A stretch of DNA of 64,000 nucleotides. It comes from Nannocystis pusilla. GTDB lineage: Bacteria > Myxococcota_A > Polyangia > Nannocystales > Nannocystaceae. Each line of letters begins with the position of its first letter. The first letter of the stretch is position 1. The stretch lies in contig NZ_JAIRAU010000059.1 in the NCBI RefSeq assembly GCF_020073745.1, positions 124,001 to 188,000 of the forward strand, written 5' to 3'. The notes beneath the pieces are model-generated. The model saw only the letters and a program-made list of their open reading frames with translations, was not told where the DNA came from and did no database searches. A program made the translations under genes and the position numbers. Shown in pieces: positions 23,638 through 34,314 of this stretch.

Positions 23638-25503
23638 TCAGGGGACCGCGCGGCTCGAGCCGGGCTTGACCGCGCCGAGGCGGAGCTCGGCGCGGTCCCC
23701 TGTGCATTGCAGGTGCGCGGTGCCGAGGACGAGGTCGCAGCTCGCAGCGCGGGTGAGTCGGAACGTGACTGCGAGCAACCGGGTCGGGCCGCTGCCAGGC
23801 TCGAGCGAGATCTCGAGCCCAGCGCCTGTCAACACTTCGCCGCGGGCCTCGTAGCCGAATGTGAGCAAGCCGTCGACGACGGTCTGGCGCGCAGCGGAAT
23901 CGACGCTTAAGCGCACGCCGACGATGTCCGCGAGCAAGCGATCGCCGCGGAACCGGGGCCGCAAGAAGTCGCCGCGGGCGATGGCTCGCGGGTCGGTCCC
24001 CTGCGGATCGAGCCAATGGGCGAAGCCCGGCTCGTACTCCGAGGCCCACACGGCGAGCCCGTCGACCAGCAGCGCGCGCGGGCCCGTGGTCTGCTTCCAC
24101 GGGATCGGCACCGGCCCGGCGAAGTCGACGTGGTCGCTGGAGAAGAAGGGTCGCAGGCCGGCAGCGCGCAGCGAGGCGAACACCCGCGGCAGCGACCCCG
24201 GCACCTCGACCCCGAAGCCGAGCCCGATCTGCCCGACGGGCTCGCCGAAGTGGTTCTGCGGCCCCATCAGCTCGAGGTACGTCTCGGCGCCGCGGACGTA
24301 GAGCACGTCGGCGTCGGGACCGACCGGGCGGAAGTGCGGCAGTCCCGCGTCGACGGCCGCGAATTCCTCGAGCAGGAAGCGGGAGGTGCGGAGCGCGGCG
24401 TGCGTCTCGGCGTCGAGCACGACGTAGAGATGGTTGAGCGGCACGGGCGGCAGCCGATGCCGGCGGAAGAAGCGGTCGATCGCGTCGACCGCCTCGCTGT
24501 GATGCGACCACAGCATGTGACCGTCCTGGAACTCGAGCAGCTCGCCGTGGATCGCGGCGAAACGTCGGGCCTGGGCGATGTCGACGCGGCGATCGTCGGT
24601 GCCGTGGATCAGCAGCGTCGGAGTCGCAAGGGCGTTCGCCCAGGAGATCGGGCTACGGGCGCGGAGCGCCGCGTCCCGGTCGACGTCGAAGTCGGGGATG
24701 CTGGCGCGGAGCGTCGGCTCGACCTCGGGGCGTGCGGCGAGCAACGCCTCCATGTCGAGCAGCCCGCTCGTGACGGCGACGGCGGCGACGTCACGTCGGT
24801 CACGCGCGAGCTGGAGGGCGTTCACGGCCCCGCGCGAGTGGCCCCACAGGAGCAAGCCGTCGCTGTCCGCGTCGGGCTGCAGCGTCATGCGGTCGATCCA
24901 CGCCATGATCCGCTCGTTCTCCGCGCCGCCGATCTCGTCGCTGCCCGCGGCCGATCCGTACTCGGGGGCGAGGACGATGTATCCACGCTCGGCGAGGGCG
25001 GCGAGTTCGACGAGGCTCCCGAAGCGCAGCCGGTCTCCCTTGTCGAGGCCGCCGCGCAGAAAGACCACCACCGGCCAGCGCGTGCCCGGGACCGGGCGCG
25101 GGCGCAGCACAGCACCCTCGAGAAACGTCAGACACCGGCCATCCTGGAGGGCGACGAAGCCCGACTCGGGGAAGGCGGCCGCGAGCTGCGCCCGCGTCGG
25201 CGCCGCGTCCAGCGGGTCCGGCTTGCCGGCGAGGGCGGTGATGAACGCGTCGTGCGAGGCGAACCGCACCGCGCAGGCGACCGGCGTCGGTGGGTCGACG
25301 GCTGGCGAAGGTTCAGGGACGAGCTCGCGAGTGTCCGGCTCGATCGCCGGCGCGTCCGCGGCTGGCGAAGGTTCAGGCACGAGCTCGCGGGTGTCCGGCT
25401 CGATCGCCGGCGTGTTCGCTGCTCCGCAGGCGACGAGGTGCGCGAGCGCGGCTGCGAGGCCTCGCCGGGCCCACTTGCTTCGCCTCGGCTCGCCGGTGCT
25501 CAT
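23638..25503 (-). CDS. Lipoprotein with alpha/beta-hydrolase and DUF5829-like domains
   Basis: 621 residues. The N-terminus is a lipoprotein signal (LAAALAHLVAC) followed by a directly repeated PAIEPDTRELVPEPSPA linker. Residues of about 120-330 form a dienelactone-hydrolase-like domain: VVVFLRGGLDKGDRLRF, YIVLAPEYGSAAG, nucleophile elbow LLLWGHSRGAVNAL (Ser), TPTLLIHGTDDRRVD (Asp) and FQDGHMLW (His). The C-terminal half starts NHLYVVLDAETHAALRTSRFLLEEF and resembles the DUF5829 family. The fusion is unusual. Its start overlaps the stop of the upstream lipoprotein gene (ATGA), so they form an operon. The GGAG ribosome site lies inside the upstream gene. Confidence 0.85.
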   Translation of the reverse strand: MSTGEPRRSKWARRGLAAALAHLVACGAANTPAIEPDTRELVPEPSPAADAPAIEPDTRELVPEPSPAVDPPTPVACAVRFASHDAFITALAGKPDPLDAAPTRAQLAAAFPESGFVALQDGRCLTFLEGAVLRPRPVPGTRWPVVVFLRGGLDKGDRLRFGSLVELAALAERGYIVLAPEYGSAAGSDEIGGAENERIMAWIDRMTLQPDADSDGLLLWGHSRGAVNALQLARDRRDVAAVAVTSGLLDMEALLAARPEVEPTLRASIPDFDVDRDAALRARSPISWANALATPTLLIHGTDDRRVDIAQARRFAAIHGELLEFQDGHMLWSHHSEAVDAIDRFFRRHRLPPVPLNHLYVVLDAETHAALRTSRFLLEEFAAVDAGLPHFRPVGPDADVLYVRGAETYLELMGPQNHFGEPVGQIGLGFGVEVPGSLPRVFASLRAAGLRPFFSSDHVDFAGPVPIPWKQTTGPRALLVDGLAVWASEYEPGFAHWLDPQGTDPRAIARGDFLRPRFRGDRLLADIVGVRLSVDSAARQTVVDGLLTFGYEARGEVLTGAGLEISLEPGSGPTRLLAVTFRLTRAASCDLVLGTAHLQCTGDRAELRLGAVKPGSSRAVP

Positions 25504-26501
25504 CGATCGACCTCCATCAGGGCGTGTCGCGGCGAGCATCGACCGGAGCCGTCGTCGAACCAGGTGCGGACGAGGGGGAGCACACCGGGCTTGTCGTCGC
25601 CGATGAAGGTGGATCGCAGCTCGGAGTAACGCGCGAGCACGGGGGCCGCCCGCGCGCGGAGGGCCACGTCGTCGTCGTTCTCCTGGTGACCGACGGGCAC
25701 CGCGTAGACGAAGCGCCCCTCGGCGGACTCGAAGGTCGGGATGTGGATGAATTCACGCTCGACGAATTCACCGGTCATGGCCTCGTGCTCCGCGGCCTCG
25801 GCGAAGAAATCGACGGCGTATTCGGGGTAGCCGAACAAATGGCCGTAGCCGCGGAAGCGCCGGGTCGTGGGATCGGCGTCGACGGCGTCGACGATGGCGA
25901 GGGGCGGCTCGTCCGCGGTGACGCCGATCGCGGCGAACAAGTCGGCGAAGGCCTCGACCGTCTCGCGCATCCGCACATCGTGGAAGACCACGCCGTCGGC
26001 GTAGGCGAAGCCGTCGAAGGTCGCGTGGAACACCTGGACGCTCGCGGTCAGCTCGGAGGTGCAGGTGAACTCGGTTAGGATCGTGCGCAGCGCGTCCAGC
26101 TCGGGCGGCGTCGGCCCGGCCGCCGGATAGCTCAGCTCGGCGAAGCCCGAGCTCATCGGCTTGATGTCGGCCGCGATGGTGTAGAGGGCTTCGCGGTCGA
26201 GCGCGAGCAGCAGCAGTTCCTCGGCCTGGGCGCGCAGGTCGTCCGGCAAGCGCTCGAGCGGGAAACACTCGGAGCACGGGACGGCCGGCGGCCCGGGGAG
26301 GTCGCCGCTGGTGTCGGTCGCGCTCGTGTCGTCGCCGGTGACGGTCGGCGCGGCGTCCGTCGCCGTGTCGCCGGTCGTCGTCGCGGCCTCGGTGGTGCCG
26401 TTCGTCTCGGACGCCGCGAGCTGAGGGTCGGCGCCGCAGCTCGCGGCCAGTCCTGCGACGATCCATAATAACCACCATGGTGGTACGAACATTTCACGCA
26501 T
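25500..26501 (-). CDS. Secreted lipoprotein of unknown function
   Basis: 333 residues. MREMFVPPWWLLWIVAGLAASC is a lipoprotein signal; a Thr/Asp-rich linker covers about residues 23-75. The globular part includes PCSECFPLERLPDDLRAQAEELLLLALDREALYTIAADIKPMSSGF, VQVFHATFDGFAYADGVVFHDVRMRE and GHLFGYPEYAVDFFAEAAEHEAMTGEF. It is the first gene of a two-gene unit with the hydrolase lipoprotein. I do not recognise the family; the conserved-looking FFAEA and GHLFGYP segments hint at a catalytic or binding fold. Confidence 0.82.
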   Translation of the reverse strand: MREMFVPPWWLLWIVAGLAASCGADPQLAASETNGTTEAATTTGDTATDAAPTVTGDDTSATDTSGDLPGPPAVPCSECFPLERLPDDLRAQAEELLLLALDREALYTIAADIKPMSSGFAELSYPAAGPTPPELDALRTILTEFTCTSELTASVQVFHATFDGFAYADGVVFHDVRMRETVEAFADLFAAIGVTADEPPLAIVDAVDADPTTRRFRGYGHLFGYPEYAVDFFAEAAEHEAMTGEFVEREFIHIPTFESAEGRFVYAVPVGHQENDDDVALRARAAPVLARYSELRSTFIGDDKPGVLPLVRTWFDDGSGRCSPRHALMEVDR

Positions 26502-26513
26502 GACGTCGCTCCT

Positions 26514-27332
26514 TCAGGCGCCACGCACGCCGAGCCCGAGGAGTGCGGTTTGTTGATAGCGGATCTCACCGCCACCCAGGCGGTCGCGCAGATCCCCGAC
26601 GACGCGGGCGGCGAGGCGCTCGCGGTCGTCGGCCGCCATGCCGTTCAAGAGCGGCGCGAGCAGCACGTTGGCACGCGTGTGGACGGCCCAGAACGCGTCG
26701 ACGTCCGCAGCGACGAATTCGTGCGTGACCCGCGAGACCTCGACCTGTTCGAAACCAGCGTCCGCGAGCGCGTCGTGCATCGCCTCCGGCGTGGCGAGCG
26801 GCAGCTCGAGCGGCGGGCCCCCCGGCCCGGCCATCGCCGCGCGCAAGCACTCGGAGAGGACGACCGGCGGCGTCCCTGGATCGAGCGGGGCCCAGGACCC
26901 GACGACCGCGCGCCCACCCGGCCGGAGGACCCGCCGGAGCTCGCGCAGGCCGAGCGCGCGATCGGGGAAGAAGATCAGCCCGAACATCGAGACCGCGGCG
27001 TTGAACTCCGCGTCCGCGTACGGCAGCGCCTGCCCGTCGCCGACCACGGCCTCGACGTTGCCGAGCCCTCTCTCCTTCGCCTCGGCCCGGAGCCGCTCGA
27101 TCATCACCGGCGAGAAGTCGAGGGCCGAGACGTAACGAACCTCGGGAGCGACGAGCAACGCGAGGGTACCGGGGCCCGCGGCGACGTCGAGCACGCGCGC
27201 GTCTCGGTCCGGGCGCGCGAGCTCGACGGCCGCCCGGGCATAGCGAGCGAGCACGGGGGCGAAGAGATCGGTGTAGCCGGCCTCGACGCTGTCCCAGGCG
27301 ATCGGTTGTTGAAAGGTGGCAGGAGAGGTCAT
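26514..27332 (-). CDS. Class I SAM-dependent methyltransferase (UbiE/COQ5-like)
   Basis: 272 residues. It has the SAM-binding motif ARVLDVAAGPGTLALLVAP near residue 45, then VSALDFSPVMIERLRAEAKERGL, VEAVVGDGQALPYADAEFNAAVSMFGLIFFPDR and LRELRRVLRPGGRAVVGSW. This layout is typical of small-molecule methyltransferases. There is no signal peptide. The start MTSPATFQQPIAWD follows GGAG-like sequence. It lies between a COG0523 gene and the lipoprotein pair, in the same direction as both. Confidence 0.88.
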   Translation of the reverse strand: MTSPATFQQPIAWDSVEAGYTDLFAPVLARYARAAVELARPDRDARVLDVAAGPGTLALLVAPEVRYVSALDFSPVMIERLRAEAKERGLGNVEAVVGDGQALPYADAEFNAAVSMFGLIFFPDRALGLRELRRVLRPGGRAVVGSWAPLDPGTPPVVLSECLRAAMAGPGGPPLELPLATPEAMHDALADAGFEQVEVSRVTHEFVAADVDAFWAVHTRANVLLAPLLNGMAADDRERLAARVVGDLRDRLGGGEIRYQQTALLGLGVRGA

Positions 27333-27373
27333 CGCGTGACGGTCCTTTGGAGAAAGTGTCGAGCGCACGCGCT

Positions 27374-28600
<1,227 letters not shown>

Positions 28601-28620
28601 GCGCTCGACGGTCGCACAGA

Positions 28621-28635
28621 TGCAATGACATTGCA
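28621..28635. promoter_or_regulatory. Zur-type operator 5
   Basis: TGCAA-TGACA-TTGCA in the 130-bp divergent region between COG0523 copy 3 (minus, 21 bp away) and the ABC operon (plus, 95 bp away). It could control both. Confidence 0.7.
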
Positions 28636-28729
28636 AGAGCAATCTCATATCGAAAAAGTCGTCGGGATCCTTGCCTGGGCAGAAACCACCTGCGATCCCT
28701 ACCGTGTCGAAGCGAGACGGAGTCGGACC

Positions 28730-29452
28730 ATGCTGCGTGCCGAGGGGCTGACGAAGCGATACGGAGAAGTGGAGGCGCTCGCGGGCCTCGAGCTGGAGGT
28801 GCGGCCCGGGGAGGTGTACTGCCTGCTCGGCCCGAACGGGGCGGGCAAGAGCACGACGATGAATTTGTTCCTCGGCTTCGCCGCGCCGACCGCCGGCCGC
28901 GCGTGGGTGTGCGGCCTCGACGTGCAGCATCACCTGATCGAGAGCAAGCGGCACCTCGCGTACATCCCCGAGCAGGTCCACCTCTATCCGCACCTGAGCG
29001 GCGCGGAGAACCTCGAGTACTTCGCGGGGCTCGGCGGCAGCGCCGTGTCGGGGCCCGAGGTCGCGGCCCTGCTCGAGCGGGTGGGGCTGCCTGCGGCAGC
29101 GCATCACCGCCGCAGCGGCGAATACTCCAAGGGGATGCGACAGAAGGTCGGGCTGGCGCTCGCGGTCGCCAAGCGGGCGCGCGCCCTGCTCCTCGACGAG
29201 CCGACCTCCGGCCTCGACCCGCGCGCGTCGTTCGAGTTCTCGCGGCTCGTGCGCTCGATGTGCGACGAGGGCGTCGCCGTCTTGATGGCCACGCACGACC
29301 TCTTCCGCGCCCGCGACCTGGCGAACCGGATCGGCATCATGTCCGCCGGGCGGCTCGTGTGGGAGGGCGGCAGCGGCGACCTCGCGGGCGAGGACCTCGA
29401 GCGCGTCTACCTCGAGCACGTACGCCGCGCCGCGGAGGAGGCGGCGGCATGA
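28730..29452 (+). CDS. ABC transporter ATP-binding protein (ABC-2 type)
   Basis: 240 residues. Walker A is [11 protein letters not shown] near residue 38, the Q-loop region is [24 protein letters not shown], the signature is [17 protein letters not shown], Walker B is [13 protein letters not shown], and the H-loop is [14 protein letters not shown]. This is the NosF/CcmA-like class that pairs with ABC-2 permeases. Its stop overlaps the next start (ATGA). With the two permeases it forms a three-gene operon that a Zur-type operator precedes. The direction of transport and the substrate are unknown; a role in metal or metallophore traffic is an inference. Confidence 0.92.
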   Translation: MLRAEGLTKRYGEVEALAGLELEVRPGEVYCLLGPNGAGKSTTMNLFLGFAAPTAGRAWVCGLDVQHHLIESKRHLAYIPEQVHLYPHLSGAENLEYFAGLGGSAVSGPEVAALLERVGLPAAAHHRRSGEYSKGMRQKVGLALAVAKRARALLLDEPTSGLDPRASFEFSRLVRSMCDEGVAVLMATHDLFRARDLANRIGIMSAGRLVWEGGSGDLAGEDLERVYLEHVRRAAEEAAA

Positions 29453-30840
29453 TCGGCCGGATCGTGCGGCACGAGCTGCGCTCCGCCTGGCGCGACGGCC
29501 GGATCCGCAACGTGGTCGTGCTCACCCTCGCCTTGCTGGCGGTCGCGGTGATCGTCGGCGCGACGAATGTGCGCGCCCTGCAGGCGCAGCGCGAGGAGGC
29601 GGCGGCGCTGGAGCGGGCCAACTGGCTCGAGCAGGGTCCGAAGAACCCCCACGCGGCGGCGCACTTCGGGCAATACGCGTTCAAGCCGATCTCGGGGCTC
29701 GCGCTGTTCGACCGCGGGGTCGACCGCTACCTCGGGAGCGCCGTGTGGCTCGAGGCGCACCGCCAGAACGCGCTCGTGCATCGTCCGGCCGACGACGCGC
29801 CGGCGGTCCAGCGCTTCGGAGAGCTGACCGCCGCGAACATCCTGCAAGCGATCGGCCCGCTGCTCGCGCTGCTCCTGACCTTCGCGGCGATCGCCGGCGA
29901 ACGCGAGCGCGGCACGCTCCGCCTGCTCGTGGGCCAGGGCGTCAGGCCGCAGGCGCTCGTGCTCGGCAAGCTCGTCGCGGCGATGCTGGTGCTCGCGCCG
30001 CTGCTGTTCGTGGCGCTGCTGTCGGCGGCGGCGCTCGGCGGTTGGGCGGGGCTGCCGCGCGTCGGCTTGCTCGCGCTCGGCTACGGCCTCTACCTCGGCT
30101 GCTTCGCCGCGCTCAACCTGGCGATCTCGGCGCGCGCGCGCAGCTCGAGCGCTGCGCTGGTCGGCTCGCTCGCGCTGTGGGTCGCGGCGGTGGTCGCGGT
30201 CCCGCGGATCGCCTCCGACATCGCCGCCTGGGCCTATCCGACCCCGTCCGAGCACGACTTCTTCGCCCAGGTCGCGCGCGACATCAAGCAGGGAATCAAC
30301 GGACATGACCCGAAAGACAGCCGAACCGAGGCCCTCAAGGCCGGGCTGCTCGCCCGGTACGGCGTGAAGACGGTCGAGGAGCTGCCGGTCAACTTCGCCG
30401 GGGTCGCGCTGCAGGCCGGTGAGGAGTACGGCGACCGCGTCTACGACCGTCGCTACGGCGAGCTGCACGCGATCCACCGGCGTCAGGCGGACCTCCGGCT
30501 GGCGCTGGCGCTACTATCGCCGCGGCTCGCCTTGCAGCCGCTGTCCGCCGCGCTGTGCGGCACCAATCTCGCCGCTCACCGCGAGTTCGCGGCGGCGGCC
30601 GAGGAGCACCGACGAGCGCTCGTCCGCCGCCTCAACGAGGACGTCGCGCAGCACCCCGGCGCGAGCCCGTTCGAGTACCTCGCGGGGCCCGAGCTGTGGC
30701 GCGAGCTGGGTAAACTCGGCCAGGACGACGCCGACCCGTCGCCCGCAGATTTGCGCGGCCTTGCGATCCTCGCTGCGCTGTTTCTCCTGGCGACGTCGCT
30801 GGCGCTCGCGTCGGCGCGGCGCCTCCACGTCGACCCCTGA
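29449..30840 (+). CDS. ABC-2 type permease (DUF3526-like), subunit 1
   Basis: 463 residues. An N-terminal helix ([20 protein letters not shown]) precedes a periplasmic loop of about 100 residues. A helical core follows: [35 protein letters not shown], the ABC-2 signature, then [20 protein letters not shown] and [22 protein letters not shown] second large loop and a final helix ([19 protein letters not shown]) complete it. The start overlaps the ATPase stop by four bases. It is homologous in plan to the next gene, so the transporter is probably a heterodimer. Confidence 0.87.
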   Translation: MIGRIVRHELRSAWRDGRIRNVVVLTLALLAVAVIVGATNVRALQAQREEAAALERANWLEQGPKNPHAAAHFGQYAFKPISGLALFDRGVDRYLGSAVWLEAHRQNALVHRPADDAPAVQRFGELTAANILQAIGPLLALLLTFAAIAGERERGTLRLLVGQGVRPQALVLGKLVAAMLVLAPLLFVALLSAAALGGWAGLPRVGLLALGYGLYLGCFAALNLAISARARSSSAALVGSLALWVAAVVAVPRIASDIAAWAYPTPSEHDFFAQVARDIKQGINGHDPKDSRTEALKAGLLARYGVKTVEELPVNFAGVALQAGEEYGDRVYDRRYGELHAIHRRQADLRLALALLSPRLALQPLSAALCGTNLAAHREFAAAAEEHRRALVRRLNEDVAQHPGASPFEYLAGPELWRELGKLGQDDADPSPADLRGLAILAALFLLATSLALASARRLHVDP

Positions 30841-30854
30841 ATCCGGAGAGCCTC

Positions 30855-32249
30855 GTGCGGCCCTCGCTCCTTCGATCCCAACTCCGCCTCCTGCTCCGCG
30901 AGCCGACGTTGCGACTCGGCGCGCTCGTGCTGCTCCTCTGCTTCGGGTACGCCCTCGCCCGCGGTCGCGCGTGGGCGCTCGCGGACGCCGAGCAGCTCGC
31001 TCGCGTGCAGCACGATGTCGATGCAGCAGTCGCGCAGAAGCGGGAAGAGGTCGCGGACGTCGAGGCCGGCCGCGTGCGCGCCGAGGAGAGGCCCTTCGCC
31101 GGCAGCCCGCTCGATTACAAGGTGGCCGCAGCGTTGCCGCCAGGGCCCCTCGCCGCGCTCGCCACCGGGCAGCGCGACCTCGCCGCCAGCGTCGCCGAGG
31201 TATCGCTGTGGGGCCGCAGCGATACCGTCCTCACCCGCCAATCGCTCGCCGATCCAGAGCAGCTCCAGGCCGGCACCTTCGACGCGGCGTTCGTCGTCGT
31301 GTACCTGCTGCCGCTGCTCGTCATCGGCCTGACCTTCGATCTGCTGGCGGGGGAGCGCGAGCGCGGCACCTTGCGGCTCGTCCTCTCGCAGCCGATCTCC
31401 CCGGCGGGCTTCTTGCTGGCCAAGTTCGCGGCGCGGCTCGTCGTGCTCGTCGTGCTGCTCGGGCTGTTCGGCGTCGCTGCGGCCGTGGCTCTCGGGACGG
31501 CCGTCACCGTCGCGTTGCTCGCCTGGCTCGCGGTCGCGGCCGTCTACGCGCTGTTCTGGTCCGCGCTGGCCTTCGCCGTGAACACCCGCGGTCGCAGCTC
31601 GACCGCCAACGCGATGACGCTCGCCGGCGCGTGGGTGTCGCTGGTGCTGCTGTTGCCGGCCGCGATCAACACGGTCGTCGAGCAGGCGCTCCCGCTGCCC
31701 TCGCGGATGGTGCTGGTCGGCGAACTCCGCGCCGCCGAGAATCGGGCTGCGGCGTGGATCCACGACCACCCGGAGCTCACCGGCGACGACGCGTTCGCGT
31801 GGGCGCGCGGCTACTACCGGGTCCAGCGCACCATCGAGGAGGAGACGGCCCCGCGCTTCGCAGCCTTCGCCGCGCAGCTCGAGGCGCGCACGGAGCTCGT
31901 GCGCGCCTCGTCGTGGGTATCCCCGCCGGTCCTCGTCCACGAGGCCCTGAGCGAGCTCGCTGGAACGGGCCCGGCCCGCCACACGGCCTTCGGCGCGCAG
32001 GTGCTGGCGTTCGTCGACTCGCTGCGCGGTGAGATGGCGCCGCGGCTGTACGCCGGGCGGCGTCTGACAGCCGGCGAATACGACGCGCTTCCTCGGTTCA
32101 CGTTCGTCGAGGAGGGGCCCGCGCAGGTCGCCGTACGCCTGGTGCCGCCGCTCGGGCTGCTCGTCGTCACTTCCGCCGGCCTGCTGCTCTGGGGGGTCCT
32201 TCGCCTGCGGCGTGGAGAGCCGCCGGTGAGCGGACCGCAGGTTGGATGA
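30855..32249 (+). CDS. ABC-2 type permease (DUF3526-like), subunit 2
   Basis: 464 residues starting at GTG, 14 bp after the first permease. It has the same layout: N-terminal helix LRLGALVLLLCFGYALARG, a loop, then [78 protein letters not shown] and a C-terminal helix [28 protein letters not shown] is shared with subunit 1. It is the last intact gene before the degraded right end of the island. Confidence 0.87.
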   Translation: MRPSLLRSQLRLLLREPTLRLGALVLLLCFGYALARGRAWALADAEQLARVQHDVDAAVAQKREEVADVEAGRVRAEERPFAGSPLDYKVAAALPPGPLAALATGQRDLAASVAEVSLWGRSDTVLTRQSLADPEQLQAGTFDAAFVVVYLLPLLVIGLTFDLLAGERERGTLRLVLSQPISPAGFLLAKFAARLVVLVVLLGLFGVAAAVALGTAVTVALLAWLAVAAVYALFWSALAFAVNTRGRSSTANAMTLAGAWVSLVLLLPAAINTVVEQALPLPSRMVLVGELRAAENRAAAWIHDHPELTGDDAFAWARGYYRVQRTIEEETAPRFAAFAAQLEARTELVRASSWVSPPVLVHEALSELAGTGPARHTAFGAQVLAFVDSLRGEMAPRLYAGRRLTAGEYDALPRFTFVEEGPAQVAVRLVPPLGLLVVTSAGLLLWGVLRLRRGEPPVSGPQVG

Positions 32250-32293
32250 ACTCCGAGCGACGGAGTCATCCTCGCAGGCAGAGGTCGCGCCTA

Positions 32294-32745
32294 TCAGGTC
32301 AGCGTCACCCGTCCGTGATGGTCGCAGTGGCCGCCATGCGGGTGGTGGAGATGGTCACCGACCAGGTAGTCCACGTGATCTCCGTGCGGCACGGCCGGGT
32401 GACCGCAGTCGGCGCCGTGGGTATGACCGTCGGTGTGACCGCGGCAGCGGTGCTCCGGCGTGCATCCGTCGGGGTTGGCGTCGGAGACCTCAAGTCGATG
32501 CTCGTCGTAGTGGTCCGCGTGCGGTGCACCGCGAAGGCGAGGAGGCGATCGTCCCGCTCCGGGCGCCAGAGACACAGCAAGCCGTCGCTCGCGCCGGACG
32601 CGAGGAACGTGCGAGCGAACGACAGCGCGCGGACAGGAGCTCGATGGGCGCGCAAGAGCACCGGCGTTCGCCCGGCGGGTCCATCGCCGCGGAGGTCCCA
32701 CACCGCGACCTCCACACCTCCGCCGGTGGGAGGGGACCTGAACCC
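32294..32745 (-). pseudogene. Fragment of a WD40 protein and a His/Cys-rich tail
   Basis: In one frame this reads GVEVAVWDLRGDGPAGRTPVLLRAHRAPVRALSFARTFLASGASDGLLCLWRPE, the last two WD40 blades of a protein. Near 32517 the sense moves by one frame to DHYDEHRLEVSDANPDGC, CRGHTDGHTHGADCGHPAVPHGD, HVDYLVGDHLHHPHGGHCDHHG and stop. The His/Cys tail is of a kind seen in small zinc-related proteins and has no start codon of its own in frame. The 5' end is joined directly to a broken integrase. A frameshift plus the deletion make it a pseudogene of the zinc cluster. Confidence 0.65.
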
Positions 32746-32764
32746 GATGACCCTGTTCCTTGGC

Positions 32765-33193
32765 GCAGTTGTTCACGGTGGCGGCGGCAACGCCCTGGCG
32801 TTCTCGCTTGAACCGAGCGATGGCCCGGTCGTCCACGGCGTCGAGCCGAGTCGCGCCGAGGATGGGGAGGATGTGCTTCTTGAGGGCGAAGTGCTTGTTC
32901 TCAAGGGTTGCGGGCCGCTGGCGTTCGGCGGTGCAGAGCTCCAGCCACTCCTTGGCGAACTCGGCGACGGTGGGCATGTCCGTCTCAGGCTTCCGCTTCG
33001 CCTTGGGGCCCTGGCGGAGGACCTCCTGCAGCCTGTGTATGCCGACCTGACGAGCGGCGGCCTCGGTGGTCGCGCCACGGGCCTTGCGACGCTCGCGGTA
33101 CGGGGTTCCGTCCGGGAGCTCGATCCGGAAGTCGTACTGCCAGTAGGTGCGACCAGCGCTGGTCGCGCGCGCGCTCACGTTAATGTTCCACAT
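32765..33193 (-). pseudogene. Tyrosine integrase, N-terminal 143 residues only
   Basis: MWNINVSARATSAGRTYWQYDFRIELPDG is an N-terminal DNA-binding module. RKARGATTEAAARQVGIHRLQEVL follows, then the core-binding domain PTVAEFAKEWLELCTAERQRPATLENKH and FALKKHILPILGATRLDAVDDRAIARFKRERQG, ending TVNNC. The catalytic domain (R-H-R-Y) is missing; the frame passes into WD40 pseudogene sequence. An AGGAG ribosome site lies six nt before the ATG. Its place about 200 bp inside the right island end is where an integrase gene would stand, so it is probably the enzyme that inserted the island before it was broken. Confidence 0.8.
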
Positions 33194-33250
33194 CGAAACT
33201 CCTCCATCGTACGTGAAGGCCTCGTGCGACGGCGCCCAGCGCGGAATTTG

Positions 33251-33270
33251 TGTGCCCAAATTTGCCAAAA
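33251..33270 (+). repeat. Right copy of subterminal direct repeat (possible integrase arm site)
   Basis: TGTGCCCAAATTTGCCAAAA, the partner of 4615-4636, in the 200-bp non-coding stretch between the integrase start and attR. Confidence 0.5.
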
Positions 33271-33393
33271 CTGGCCGAGATCCGAGGGGGTCGGCGGGTA
33301 CTGCGGGGGGCGGCCCTCGGGCCTCGATGATGAGCAATTTCGCAAATTTAGGCCCACGCGAGGCGCTGCCTGGGGCGGCGTTTTGGGTGGGCT

Positions 33394-33411
33394 CCACACC
33401 GGTCTGGTGTG
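33394..33411 (+). repeat. Putative attR core, identical to attL
   Basis: CCACACCGGTCTGGTGTG, identical to 4540-4557. Here the next base is G, which completes the SECIS stem CCACACC/GGTGTGG. DUF3179 coding sequence starts at this point. Confidence 0.7.
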
Positions 33412-34093
33412 GAAGCGGACAATCCAGGGCAAGAGGCTGACGTTCCACCTCGCGGGGATCCACAACCAGAACTTCCTCATGCGCGACGAGGAGACGGGGA
33501 GCTTCTGGCAGCAAGTCAGCGGCGAGTGCATCGCCGGGCCGATGCGCGGGGCGAGGCTCGAGCAGCTTCATAACGACGAGTTGACGGTCGCGCGCTTCAT
33601 GGAGGAGTCGCCGGGCGGCAAGGTGCTACTCGGCGAACCTGGTCATGCGGACAGCTACGAGCGCGACTGGGAGCCCGGCATCGACAAGCTGCCGACGGTC
33701 GTCGACACCAGCGACTCGCCGTTGCCGCCGCGGGCGCTCGTCGCAGGGATCGCGGTTGGCGGGCAGGCAAGGGCGTACGAAGCGAGCCGGCTGGCGGCGG
33801 AGCCGGTGATCCTCGACGAGCTCGGCGAGGTGCCCGTGGTGGTGTGGTCGGGCGGCGGGCGGATGCTGCGAGCGTTCGACCGACGCATCGACGGCAGGGC
33901 GCTGCTGCTCGCGCCGGCCGACGCAGCGCATCTGCGCGACGCGGAGAGCGGGAGCCTGTGGGACTTCCGCGGCTGCGCGGTCGAAGGGCCTCAGGCGACC
34001 GCGAAGTCGTGCATGATGCCGGTAACTGTCCTTTGGGACTATTGGTTCGATTGGAGAGCGTACAAGCCAGCGACCGATATCTACGGGCGATGA
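33394..34093 (+). pseudogene. 3' half of the split DUF3179 selenoprotein gene (copy C)
   Basis: The frame begins HTGLVWKRTIQGKRLTFHLAG and runs through IHNQNFLMRDEETGSFWQQ, SGECIAGPMRGARLEQ, DWEPGIDKLPTVVDTSDSPLPPRALVAGIAVGGQARAYEA, WDFRGCAVEGP and LWDYWFDWRAY to a normal stop. It is closely similar to the intact copy at 4713 but lacks everything before the SECIS hairpin. It starts at the very base where copy A ends, so A plus C form one complete gene with the 18-bp core counted once. No start codon or promoter belongs to it. Sequence 33194-33393 in front of it is island DNA, not DUF3179. Confidence 0.88.
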
Positions 34094-34314
34094 GTACCGC
34101 CGGGCACGATCGAGGGCGACACGCCCGGGGCGTCCGCGGTTCAGGCGGAGCAGGCTGTGCTCCATCAGCTTCGCCATCTACGTCGGCTGCGGCCGCAGAT
34201 GGGGTGCCGGTGTAGGCGAACGCGACATCGATCTACGCCGCGAGCAGCAGATGCGCTCGGCCGGCGTATGGGAGGACCGATGGTTGGAACGAGCGAGTTC
34301 GCCTCGATCGCATA

